Below are positions 17,090-24,859 of a stretch of DNA of 64,000 nucleotides, piece after piece (position 1 is the first letter of the stretch; every line of letters begins with the position of its first letter). This DNA is from JAMOAD01 sp023621955 (GTDB lineage: Bacteria; Acidobacteriota; Aminicenantia; JAMOAD01): contig DAONEM010000002.1 of the NCBI GenBank assembly GCA_035403085.1, positions 1-64,000 on the forward strand, read 5' to 3'. The position numbers and the translations under genes are program-made. A model generated the notes under the pieces. That model worked only from the letters and a program-made list of their open reading frames with translations, was not told the DNA's origin and searched no databases.

Positions 17090-17709
17090 TGGCCGCCGAC
17101 ATCGGAAGAATCGTCTCCGAGCTCATCTCTTTTCGCAGCCTCCTGGGTAAGAGGGTTCTCTCGGTGGGTGCAGGGGGAGGGCAGTTTGTCGGCCTCTACA
17201 GGGAAGCGCGGGAGGTCGTCGCTCTGGACAACGACCCTTCCGCTCTGGATGCCTTGCGGGAGAGGGTGAGGTTGGAGGGGCTTGAGAACAGGGTGACTCC
17301 GCTCCTGGGGGATCTTCTCCTCCTTCCGGAGGGGGAAAAATACGACCTTCTCCTCTTCGAGTTCAGCCTCCACGAGATGGGAGACCCCGAAGTGGCGCTG
17401 AAAAAGGCCTGTACTCTCGCCTCAGAAGTCCTTGTGGCCGACCACGACCCCTCTTCCCCTTGGGCCTCTCTGGTCGGAGAGGGGGAGAAGGTCGCCCGTG
17501 CCTGGCGGGGCGTGAGGAACCGTGGCGCTCTCCTGGAGGTCGCCCATGGTGGGGAGCAGATCTTTTCCTCGAAGGAGGAGCTCCTGAGAAGGGTCGCCCC
17601 TCTGGGGCCGGAGGTTCAAGGTAACGCCAGGGCCTGGGCGGAGAGGGAGGGGCTCAGAATCCCTATGGTCTACAGGTTCGCCCTTCTCAAAGGGCTTTCA
17701 GGTTCCTGA
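17089..17709 (+). CDS. Class I SAM-dependent methyltransferase
   Basis: 206 aa from the ATG at 17089, which overlaps the esterase stop (TGATG); an upstream TTG at 17071 is possible but less likely. The Rossmann signature is clear: VLSVGAGGGQF (motif I, SAM binding), VVALDNDPSAL (acidic loop after strand 2), VTPLLGDLLLLP and YDLLLFEFSLHEM (motif IV region). No catalytic motif identifies the substrate. It is coupled to a secreted esterase, but a functional link is not obvious. Its 3' end overlaps that of xdhC on the other strand by 23 bases. Confidence 0.8.
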   Translation: MAADIGRIVSELISFRSLLGKRVLSVGAGGGQFVGLYREAREVVALDNDPSALDALRERVRLEGLENRVTPLLGDLLLLPEGEKYDLLLFEFSLHEMGDPEVALKKACTLASEVLVADHDPSSPWASLVGEGEKVARAWRGVRNRGALLEVAHGGEQIFSSKEELLRRVAPLGPEVQGNARAWAEREGLRIPMVYRFALLKGLSGS

Positions 17710-18580
17710 CCCTGATCATCTGGGCGGCGATGCTGACGGCGATCTCTTCGGGGGTCTGGCTTCCGATGGGAACTCCCGCGGGGGAGACGATCCTCGCCAA
17801 CTCCTCCCGGGAGAAACCCTCCTTCGCCAGGCGCTCCTTAATGGTCCCGCCCTTCTCGGGGCTGGCGACCAGGGCCAGGTAGGCGAAGGGCCTTCTCAGA
17901 AGGCTCCTCAAGGCGACCTCGTCCCAGAGGTGTTGGGAGGTCATGACGACGACGTAGCTCTCCTCCCCTTGGGGGACCCTCTCCCCTACCGTGGTGAAGG
18001 GGTTCTCCTCGTGCCGTTCATCGAAGAGGGCGACCGAGAAACCGAGGCCGGGGAGGATCTTCGCCAACGCCACGGCCAGGTGACCTCCGCCGATGAGGGA
18101 GGCCCGCCATCGGCTTCCCAAGGGGGAGAGAAAGCTCCACCCCTTGGGAAGCCTTTCAAAGAGGGGTTCCCGGCGGAGGGTAGCCGACCAGGAGAGGGTG
18201 GTAGGGGTGATGGCGAGAGTGCCGGAACCCCCTTGCCTTAAGGCGCCGACGATCCGTTCAACCTCTTCGAGAAAGGCCGGGGGAACGGGGAGGAAGAGAA
18301 GGGTCATCTCCCCTCCGCAGAGGGTTCCGGACTCCTCTTCCTTGAGGAGGAAACGGAGAGGGGGGGGAGGGGGATCCCCCTCCAGAACCCTTCTCGCCCT
18401 TTCCAAGGCCAGAAGCTCGGTCTGGCCGCCTCCGATGGTCCCGGCCGATTCTTCCGGTGTGACGGCCATGAGGAACCCCGCCCTTCCGGGAGAACTTCCC
18501 GAGCTCTCTGCCACTACCACTAACAAAGCCCTTCCCCCTTTCAGAAGGGTTCTTTGGAGAAGAGCCCAGGGTTCAACCAT
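17687..18580 (-). CDS. xdhC: XdhC-family maturation factor for xanthine dehydrogenase
   Basis: 297 aa from the ATG at 18580; the open frame continues upstream to 18748 but that part is out of family and overlaps the membrane-protein gene. An XdhC_CoxI domain (about 1-75: SGSSPGRAGFLMAV, GTIGGGQTE) is followed by the XdhC_C Rossmann domain (about 135-290: LIGGGHLAVALAKIL, YVVVMTSQHLWDEVAL, SPAGVPIGSQTPEEIA). Family members bind the molybdenum cofactor, protect it while it is sulfurated and insert it into xanthine dehydrogenase. It is last in the xdh operon and overlaps the upstream membrane-protein gene by eight bases. Confidence 0.9.
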   Translation of the reverse strand: MVEPWALLQRTLLKGGRALLVVVAESSGSSPGRAGFLMAVTPEESAGTIGGGQTELLALERARRVLEGDPPPPPLRFLLKEEESGTLCGGEMTLLFLPVPPAFLEEVERIVGALRQGGSGTLAITPTTLSWSATLRREPLFERLPKGWSFLSPLGSRWRASLIGGGHLAVALAKILPGLGFSVALFDERHEENPFTTVGERVPQGEESYVVVMTSQHLWDEVALRSLLRRPFAYLALVASPEKGGTIKERLAKEGFSREELARIVSPAGVPIGSQTPEEIAVSIAAQMIRVRNLKAL

Positions 18581-19049
18581 GGATTCCCCCCAGAAGACGG
18601 GCCATGACGGCGTAGTAGAGGGCCATGATCCCGGAGAAGGTCGCCGACCCGAGGAATCTGTGCGAGAGGGGAAGCTTGTTCTGGACAACGTAGTTTCCCA
18701 CCGCCGAAAGGGGAAGGGAGATGAGGAAGGAGGAGAGGGAGGCGGCAAGAAGGCCTGAGGCCAGGAGTGCTTGGCCCGAGAAGAGGCGGAGGAAGAAGAG
18801 GTGTCTGGCGATCCAGAGGGGGTTGAAGTAGAGAAGGGCCAGGAGGAGCTTCCTCAAGGGGCGCTCTTCGGAGAGGCCGGAGATGATGGAGAAGGCCAGA
18901 GGAACCTCCCACGCGTAGAGGGAAGCGCCCACGAGGGAGAGCCCCAGGAAGCGACCCCACGTGAAAGAACCTGTCAGCAAGGCCCCCAAGGCGTCCCCGA
19001 CGGGGTAGAGGATCGCCCCGGCGACGACCCGGCGCTTTTGGAGGATCAA
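18573..19049 (-). CDS. Small integral membrane protein in the xdh operon
   Basis: 158 aa from a TTG at 19049 that overlaps the stop of the molybdenum subunit gene (TTGA). The frame stays open upstream, but that part is a shadow of the dehydrogenase gene. It is mostly membrane helices: VVAGAILYPVGDALGALLTG, FLGLSLVGASLYAWEVPLAF, LLLALLYFNPLWIARHLFFL, LLASGLLAASLSSFLISLPL and a final ATFSGIMALYYAVMARLL. The Y-P-x-G-D motif in the first helix and the general layout are faintly like Mpv17/PMP22 proteins, but I would not assign it. Its position between xdh structural genes and xdhC suggests a role in purine uptake, electron transfer or assembly; this is inference only. Confidence 0.7.
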   Translation of the reverse strand: MILQKRRVVAGAILYPVGDALGALLTGSFTWGRFLGLSLVGASLYAWEVPLAFSIISGLSEERPLRKLLLALLYFNPLWIARHLFFLRLFSGQALLASGLLAASLSSFLISLPLSAVGNYVVQNKLPLSHRFLGSATFSGIMALYYAVMARLLGGIHG

Positions 19050-21316
19050 GGCTTGCCTTCCTCCCTTTGGACGAGGAGGTTCAGGAGCCTTTCGTTGGTC
19101 AAGGGGGCGATCCCTTGGAAGGGTTGCGGCCTTCCCCAGGCGTTGATCGCCTTCCAAAGGGCTTGGTAGCCGGCGATTCCGTAGAGGAAGGGGGGTTCGC
19201 CGGTCGCCTTCGACCCCAGGAGCCCCCGGACGCCTCCCTCCTCCTCTTCGAGAAAGCGGACATCCACCACCCCTGGGCAAGAGGAGAAATCTGGAACCTT
19301 GTAGGTGGTGAGGGTGTCGGTGATCATCTTCCCCTGAGGGGTCACCCTGCTCTCTTCGAGGGTGAGCCACCCGAGACCCTGGAGGAAGGCCCCCTCAATC
19401 TGGCCGCGGTCCACCTCGGGTGCCGGTGTGCTCCCCACGTCGTGAACGACTTGGAATCTGTCGGTGCGAAAGGTTCCCCGAAGGGTGTCCAGGGTAACTT
19501 CGACCAAGGCCGTTCCAGAGACGTAGTAAGAGAAAGGCTCCCCCCGCTCTCTCTTACCGTCGAACCAGATGGCGGGGGTGGCGTAATGGACGAGGGCCGA
19601 GAGGTGAACCCGCTTTTGGTAGGCTTCCTTGACGACTCTCTCCCAGCTCCAGGTGGTCTTCTTCCCACCCCTTTCCAAGAGGCCCCTTCGGAAGAGAAGC
19701 TCCTCGGGAGAGGCGCCCAGAAGCTCCGCGGCGACGGCGAGGAGCCTTTCCTTCAGGAGGAGGGCGGCTCTTCGGGCGGCTTCGCCGTTCAGGTCCGCGC
19801 CGGTGCTGGCGGCGGTGGGGGAGGAGTTGGCGATGCGGGATGTGTCAGTGCTCTCCATACGGATTCGGGAGGGAGGGATTCCCAAGGTTTCCGCGACGGC
19901 CCTGGAGATCTTCACGGAGACTCCCTGGCCCATCTCTACGGCACCGGTGCTCACGGAGACGCTCCCGTCCGTGTAGACGTTGACCAGGGCGGAGGCCTGG
20001 TTGAGGGGGGTGTAGGTGAAGGCGATGCCGAAGTGGATCGGCATGAGGGCCGCCCCCTTCCGGCTCCAGGAAGCGGAGCGGTTGTACTCTTCGATCCTGG
20101 CCTCTGTCTCTTCCCAGCGGAAGAGGGCCTTCGCCTTCTTCCAACTGGCGGGGAGAGTCTCTTTCCCGAGGGTCTTCCCGTAGGGAAGGGTGTCCCCCTC
20201 CCTCAGAAGGTTGCGCTCCTTCAGCTCCTCCAGGGGAACCTTCATGGTCTCGGCGGCCTGGAAGAGGGCCGACTCTATCGCGAAAAAGGCTTGGGGGGCG
20301 CCGAAGCCTCTGAAGGCCGTTCTGGGCACATGGTCCGTCCGGCAACTGAGACCCGTGGCCCGCCCGTTGGGAACCCTGTAGGCTCCGGTGGCGTGGAGCA
20401 GGGTTCGGCTCAAGATAGAGAGGGAGAGGTCCATGGCGGCCCCTCCGTCCTGGTGAAAGAGGACCCGATAGGAGAGGATCCGCCCCTCTCGGTCGAGGCC
20501 GAGGGAGTAGTCCGTGGAGTAGGGATGGCGTTTCCCCGTGAAGGCCATGTCCTCCCTCCTGTTCAGGCTCAGGCGGAGAGGGCGGTTCAGGAGCCTGGCG
20601 CCGAGCGCGGCCAAAGCGGCCCAGGAGTTTGCGTTGGTCTCTTTCCCCCCGAAACCGCCACCCAGACGGAAGGCCTCTACGGTGACCAGGTGCATGGGGA
20701 GGCCGAGGATCCGGGCGACCGTCTTCTGGGTGCCCCCAGGGGACTGGGTGGATGAGAAGACCTTGACCCCTCCGTAGGGGAGAGGGAGGGCCAGGGCGCT
20801 CTGGGTTTCCATGTAGAGGTGTTCTTGATCACCCGAGTCGGCTCGTCCCTGAATCTTCCAGAAGGAGTCTTCCCAGGCCTTGTCAGGTTCACCCCAAGAG
20901 AGAACCTCGGGAGGGGCGTGGAGGCGTCCTTTGAGCGCGGCCTCCCGGGGATCGAACACGGGTCTCTCCCCAAGGGCCTCGACAACGATGAGGGGGAGGG
21001 CCCGGCGGGCGATCTCTTCGCTCTCGGCGACCACAAGGGCCAAGGGGTGACCGGGGTGGAGGATTCTTCGCTCCGCCAAGAACGGTTCGTCCGGAGCGAG
21101 GTCGTTCACCTGGTTCTCGCCGGGGATATCCTTGGCCGTAAAAACGGCCTTGACCCCCTCTAGGGCGAGGGCGGCAGAGGGGTCGATGCTCAGTAACTCC
21201 CCGCAGGGGACGGGAGGGGGTAAGACGGCTCCGAAGAGGGTCCCTTCGGGAAGGGGGAAGTCGACGACATAGAGGGGCTCCCCTTTCAGGGCCGCCAGGG
21301 AGAACTTTTTATCCAC
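19046..21316 (-). CDS. Xanthine dehydrogenase, molybdenum-binding subunit
   Basis: 756 aa from a GTG at 21316 with GGAGG upstream; it overlaps the preceding FeS/FAD gene by eight bases. It has the a/b hammerhead domain (about 15-120) and the two molybdopterin-binding domains. Active-site landmarks of the xanthine oxidase family are present: GGGFGGKE (the Glu that contacts the purine), AFRGFGAPQ (substrate Arg), MGQGVSVK, SPTAASTGADLNG, and the catalytic Glu in KATGEPP. It should hydroxylate hypoxanthine/xanthine with a Mo=S centre, passing electrons to the partner subunit. A related purine or aldehyde substrate is possible, but the Glu/Arg pair favours purines. Confidence 0.9.
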   Translation of the reverse strand: MDKKFSLAALKGEPLYVVDFPLPEGTLFGAVLPPPVPCGELLSIDPSAALALEGVKAVFTAKDIPGENQVNDLAPDEPFLAERRILHPGHPLALVVAESEEIARRALPLIVVEALGERPVFDPREAALKGRLHAPPEVLSWGEPDKAWEDSFWKIQGRADSGDQEHLYMETQSALALPLPYGGVKVFSSTQSPGGTQKTVARILGLPMHLVTVEAFRLGGGFGGKETNANSWAALAALGARLLNRPLRLSLNRREDMAFTGKRHPYSTDYSLGLDREGRILSYRVLFHQDGGAAMDLSLSILSRTLLHATGAYRVPNGRATGLSCRTDHVPRTAFRGFGAPQAFFAIESALFQAAETMKVPLEELKERNLLREGDTLPYGKTLGKETLPASWKKAKALFRWEETEARIEEYNRSASWSRKGAALMPIHFGIAFTYTPLNQASALVNVYTDGSVSVSTGAVEMGQGVSVKISRAVAETLGIPPSRIRMESTDTSRIANSSPTAASTGADLNGEAARRAALLLKERLLAVAAELLGASPEELLFRRGLLERGGKKTTWSWERVVKEAYQKRVHLSALVHYATPAIWFDGKRERGEPFSYYVSGTALVEVTLDTLRGTFRTDRFQVVHDVGSTPAPEVDRGQIEGAFLQGLGWLTLEESRVTPQGKMITDTLTTYKVPDFSSCPGVVDVRFLEEEEGGVRGLLGSKATGEPPFLYGIAGYQALWKAINAWGRPQPFQGIAPLTNERLLNLLVQREEGKP

Positions 21317-22745
21317 CTTTCTCCTCCAGTACAAGGTTCTCAAGGAGGGGGGCCTGCTCGGGAGCAAGTCTCAAGAGAACGCCGGCGACCAGCCTTCCTA
21401 AGAGATGGGTCTTGTAGAGCGCGGAACCACGAACGTCGTCAATAGGGGTGACCTCTCCCTTCGCCGTCTCCCCGGCCTCCCGGATGAGCCCAGGAGAGAG
21501 GGGCGAGGAGAGGAGGAGGGCTGAGGTCTTCGAGAGGAGAAGGGGTACCGGGGCCACTCCTCCGGCGGCAAGACGGGCCTCCTCCAGGTGTCCCTCTTTG
21601 AGAAGGAGGAGGGCCGAGAGGTTCACCGAGGCGATATCCAACCGTTCCCGTCGGGAGACCTTCTCGAAGAACAACCGGCTTCCCTCGGTAGGGAGGGGGA
21701 TCAAGATTCTCTCCACAAGCTCTCCCGGAAGGAGGTCAACCTTTCGGTAGGCTAAGAAGAACCTCTCCAGGGGGAGGGTCCGTCGGCTGTTCCCCTTCAC
21801 CAACCGGAGAGAGGAGCCCAGGGAGAGAAGGATCAGGGAGAGGTCTCCGATCGGGGAGGCGTTGACGAGATTCCCCGCCAGAGTTGCTCTGGCGCGTATG
21901 GGAGGAGAGGCCACGGAGAGAAGGGCGGTGGAGAGCTCGGGGAAGTGATCGGCCACCAGGGGAGAGAGACGGAACTCCTCCAGGTTCACTCCGCCCCCCA
22001 GGGAGAGAAACTCGCCGCTTCTTCGAATCCCTTGAAGGGAGGGCTTGCGGGAGAGGAAGAGGGGGGAGGAAAGAGTCTCCCTCTGAACGAGAAGGTCTGT
22101 CGCCCCGCCGACGGGGAGAGCCCCCCGGCGATGGGAGGGAGGGGGAGGGTCGGGAAGGGCTTGGGCGAGGGAGGGAACCCAAGGGGGCAGAACCTTTCGG
22201 GCCACGAGCCACTCCATCCTGGCGAGGAGGCCACGGCGGCCGGACTCTTCGAATTCCCCCTTCTCCCAGAGGGAACAGAGGGCTTCGATACCTCTGCCGA
22301 GGGAGGCGTAGCCTGTGCAACGGCAGAGGTTGCCTCCCAGAGCCTCCCTGGCGAGGGAGGAATCCAGGCGGGGGGAGTTGAGAAGGAAACCGGTGAGGGC
22401 GACGACGAATCCCGGTGAGCAGAAGCCGCACTGGACCACACCCGCCTCTTCCAGAGCCTTCTGGACCGGCGTGGTTCCCTCCGCCGAGAGGCCCTCGATG
22501 GTGAGGATGTGGCTCCCGTCGATCTCTCCGGCCGGGAGCAGGCAACTGTTAACGCTTCTGTAGAGGGTTTGCGCCCCCTCCCGTCGTCCCCAGAGGATCA
22601 TGCAGGCCCCGCAGTCCCCCTCGCGGCAACCCTCCTTGGTCCCTACCAGGGAGAGGTCCCTTCTGAGAAGGTCGACGACCCTTTGGGAAGGGGAGAGGGA
22701 GAGAGAGACTCTCCTCTGGTTGACCCAGAAGGTTGAGATTCCCAT
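21309..22745 (-). CDS. Xanthine dehydrogenase, fused 2Fe-2S and FAD subunit
   Basis: 478 aa from the ATG at 22745 (GGAG upstream); a TTG at 22766 overlapping the Nudix stop is an alternative. The N-terminal ferredoxin-like domain has GCREGDCGAC and a further Cys in NSCLLPAG (first 2Fe-2S cluster), then the helical domain has CGFCSPG and GNLCRCTGY (second cluster). From about residue 180 comes the CO-dehydrogenase-type FAD domain (PVGGATDLLVQRE, RARATLAGNLVNASPIGD) and its C-terminal domain. It carries electrons from the Mo site to NAD or another acceptor. The fused FeS-FAD layout is the bacterial two-subunit XDH type. Confidence 0.9.
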   Translation of the reverse strand: MGISTFWVNQRRVSLSLSPSQRVVDLLRRDLSLVGTKEGCREGDCGACMILWGRREGAQTLYRSVNSCLLPAGEIDGSHILTIEGLSAEGTTPVQKALEEAGVVQCGFCSPGFVVALTGFLLNSPRLDSSLAREALGGNLCRCTGYASLGRGIEALCSLWEKGEFEESGRRGLLARMEWLVARKVLPPWVPSLAQALPDPPPPSHRRGALPVGGATDLLVQRETLSSPLFLSRKPSLQGIRRSGEFLSLGGGVNLEEFRLSPLVADHFPELSTALLSVASPPIRARATLAGNLVNASPIGDLSLILLSLGSSLRLVKGNSRRTLPLERFFLAYRKVDLLPGELVERILIPLPTEGSRLFFEKVSRRERLDIASVNLSALLLLKEGHLEEARLAAGGVAPVPLLLSKTSALLLSSPLSPGLIREAGETAKGEVTPIDDVRGSALYKTHLLGRLVAGVLLRLAPEQAPLLENLVLEEKGG

Positions 22746-22762
22746 CTTCGCAGGGGCTCCGA

Positions 22763-23206
22763 TCAAGGGATCAGACCGGAACGGCGAAAGTTTCTCACCG
22801 TGTGCTTGACGGTGAAGTGGAGGTCAGGAATGGGCTTGGCCAAGGGGAACCAGCCGACGGCGCTGAACTTCCAGTTGGGGCTGGGCCAGTTCTCCGGTTT
22901 CTCTTTCACTCGAGAGAGATAGGTCCTGTACTCCCAGACGAAGGGGATCTGAATGAGGGTAACCTTGGTCTCGTCGGTGGCGAAGTAGCGTTCATCCAGG
23001 AGGAACTCCGTATTGGGGGCGCCGAACTCGGAACAGGTCTCCCGGAGGGCGCACTCCCAGTAACTCTCCCGATCCTTCCGGATTCCCCCGGGGATGCTCC
23101 AGACTCCAGAGGGTTTCGGGGTCCTCTTTCCAAGAAGGATCTCTCCACCCTGGGGGGTAGGGTAGAAGAAGAGGAACCCCGCGCCCTCATACTTTTTCAC
23201 CTTCAT
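22763..23206 (-). CDS. Nudix hydrolase
   Basis: 147 aa from the ATG at 23206. The Nudix fold starts with KKYEGAGFLFFYP and has the Nudix box from about residue 41 (GIRKDRESYWECALRETCSE): the G-x5-E-x7-R-E core is intact, but the first Glu of the usual EE pair is Ser. Nudix enzymes hydrolyse nucleoside diphosphates linked to another group; the substrate is unknown. It is the first gene after a good promoter and ends 17 bases before the FeS/FAD subunit of xanthine dehydrogenase, so it is probably part of that operon. A role on purine nucleotides or oxidised bases would fit but is inference. Confidence 0.85.
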   Translation of the reverse strand: MKVKKYEGAGFLFFYPTPQGGEILLGKRTPKPSGVWSIPGGIRKDRESYWECALRETCSEFGAPNTEFLLDERYFATDETKVTLIQIPFVWEYRTYLSRVKEKPENWPSPNWKFSAVGWFPLAKPIPDLHFTVKHTVRNFRRSGLIP

Positions 23207-23244
23207 CTCACCTCCTCTCGGAACGGAAAGACCGCTCCCATAAT

Positions 23245-23274
23245 ACTGTAATCCCGAGAGGGGGGGGTTGTCAA
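23245..23274 (-). promoter_or_regulatory. Sigma70-type promoter of the Nudix-xdh operon
   Basis: On the minus strand TTGACA (23269-23274), an 18-base spacer rich in C, and TACAGT (23245-23250), about 40 bases before the Nudix ATG. The -35 box is consensus. Confidence 0.65.
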
Positions 23275-23283
23275 AGGGGGGGG

Positions 23284-23318
23284 AAAAAGAGGGCGGAGGT
23301 CCCGGCGGCTCCGCCCTC
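23284..23318 (-). terminator. Intrinsic terminator after the M28 peptidase gene
   Basis: On the minus strand a 10-bp GC stem (GAGGGCGGAG at 23309-23318 pairing with 23289-23298) is followed by TTTTT at 23284-23288, eight bases beyond the M28 stop codon. It separates the peptidase transcript from the Nudix-xdh promoter. Confidence 0.8.
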
Positions 23319-23325
23319 GCCCAAT

Positions 23326-24804
23326 TCAAAGGTCCGCGTTCGCGGCTTCGGTCAAACCGAGGAAGAGAAGCCGAGAGACGTCTTCCATGATCTCCGGCGT
23401 CAACTCCTGCCAGGTGTCCCGAGGATCGTGGTAGTAGATAGGTTTGACGGTGTCGGTTGCTCCCACGCCGATGGTCGGGAAGCCCGCCCGGGAGAAGACG
23501 GCGCCGTCGCTCCGGGGTCTGCCGTAGGAGGGACGGTTCTGGGAGGCGCGCCAAGGCCTGTGGATGTACCGGTCGTTCGCCTTTCTGAAGATCTCCTCAA
23601 TCTTAGGATAGGAGAGTCCCCCCCAGAGGGAGAGCCCCGTTCCGTTTCCGACCATGTCCAAGTTCATGAAGATCTTGGTCTTTTGGAGAGGGAAGAGGGG
23701 GTGCTGGGTGTAGTAGGTACTGCCCAGAAGGCCGCTCTCCTCCCCGCCGAAGAAGAGGAAAAGGAGCGACCGCTTGCGGGGGAGGGGAGAAGTTCCGAGG
23801 GCCTGGGCGGCGCCGAGGATGTCCACGCACCCCGAGGCGTTGTCCAAGGCGCCGGGGAAGAGGGTTCCAATGGTTCCCAGATGGTCCAGATGACCGCCGA
23901 GGATGAGGACTTCCCCCTTCAACTCAGGATCGCTTCCCTCCAGGAGTCCGACAACGTTGCACCCTTTCCCCTCGGGATGGCGTGTCGTGGAGGCGGTGAT
24001 CCTCGCCTTGAGGGAGGTGGAGAAGGACCGAGGCTTGAGGGTCTTGACGATCTCCTCCTTGAGCACCTGGATGTCTTTCCCTGTAGGGAGAAGGAGTTGG
24101 CGGGCCAGTTCGTGTGTGGTGTGGGCGTAGACGAAGCCCGGCTGGTAGAGGGTGTTGGGGTTTCCTACCTTGTCCAGGACGAGCAAGCCGGCGGCCCCAT
24201 GGCGGAGGGCGTTTTCCAGCTTGTGGCGGGTCCCGTTGTAGGGGGCCCAGGCGGCGCCTGGGGGATCGTTCTTTTCGTAGGGGCTTCCGGATTCCACAAG
24301 GACGATCTTCCCCTTCGCCGTGATGCCACGGTAATCGTCGTATTTCAGCTCCGGAGCGGTTATGCCGAAGCCGACGTAGACAACCTCCCCTTCGACCTTT
24401 CCAGAGGCCGAGTTGGAGCCGGGGAAGTACTCATCGGGGAAGAGGAGCGGCCTCTCTTTGAGGGCTCCGGAGCCGTCCTTTACGAGAAAGACGACGGAAC
24501 CGGCGGAGTCCACGGAGGTGTAGGGGGCCGGGAACTCCTGAAAATAGGTCCCGCCTTCGCCGCCGGGGCGGATACCCCACTCCTTCAGCCGATCCGCAAC
24601 CCACTGGGCGGTCAGGCGGTACTCGGGGGTTCCGGTAAGCCTTCCTCCGAACTCGGGGGAGGTGAGCTTCTGGGCGTATCCCAGAAGGGTGTTGCTGGAA
24701 ATGTTGTGAAACCCTTTCAGAAGCTCTTGCTCTCGGTCATCGGCTCCGAGAGAGGAGAAGGAGAAGAGAAGGGAGAGAGAAAGAATCAGGGCGAACCGTT
24801 TCAT
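23326..24804 (-). CDS. Exported M28-family zinc aminopeptidase with PA domain
   Basis: 492 aa. A signal peptide (MKRFALILSLSLLFSFSSLG) is followed by an N-terminal region, a PA insert (about 125-250, with VYVGFGITAPELKYDDYRG) and the M28 catalytic domain. Zinc ligands and catalytic residues are recognisable: GGHLDHLG (His, with Asp two on), GALDNASG (bridging Asp), FFGGEESGLLGS (catalytic Glu and ligand Glu), NLDMVG (Asp) and IYYHDPRDTW (His). M28 enzymes trim N-terminal amino acids from peptides in the periplasm or outside the cell. GAGGAGG precedes the ATG. It has its own promoter and terminator and so is monocistronic. Confidence 0.92.
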   Translation of the reverse strand: MKRFALILSLSLLFSFSSLGADDREQELLKGFHNISSNTLLGYAQKLTSPEFGGRLTGTPEYRLTAQWVADRLKEWGIRPGGEGGTYFQEFPAPYTSVDSAGSVVFLVKDGSGALKERPLLFPDEYFPGSNSASGKVEGEVVYVGFGITAPELKYDDYRGITAKGKIVLVESGSPYEKNDPPGAAWAPYNGTRHKLENALRHGAAGLLVLDKVGNPNTLYQPGFVYAHTTHELARQLLLPTGKDIQVLKEEIVKTLKPRSFSTSLKARITASTTRHPEGKGCNVVGLLEGSDPELKGEVLILGGHLDHLGTIGTLFPGALDNASGCVDILGAAQALGTSPLPRKRSLLFLFFGGEESGLLGSTYYTQHPLFPLQKTKIFMNLDMVGNGTGLSLWGGLSYPKIEEIFRKANDRYIHRPWRASQNRPSYGRPRSDGAVFSRAGFPTIGVGATDTVKPIYYHDPRDTWQELTPEIMEDVSRLLFLGLTEAANADL

Positions 24805-24830
24805 GAAGACCTCCTCTGCGGTAGAGAAGG

Positions 24831-24836
24831 ATTATA
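24831..24836 (-). promoter_or_regulatory. Consensus -10 box upstream of the M28 peptidase gene
   Basis: TATAAT on the minus strand, 27 bases before the ATG at 24804. No good -35 hexamer is seen 16-18 bases upstream, which would suit an activated promoter. Confidence 0.5.
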
Positions 24837-24859
24837 CGCAGAGGCGAGAGATAATCCTC

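Noticed and set aside
18581..18748. N-terminal extension of xdhC
   Set aside because: Out-of-family sequence in the shadow of the membrane-protein gene; the ATG at 18580 starts the XdhC domain.
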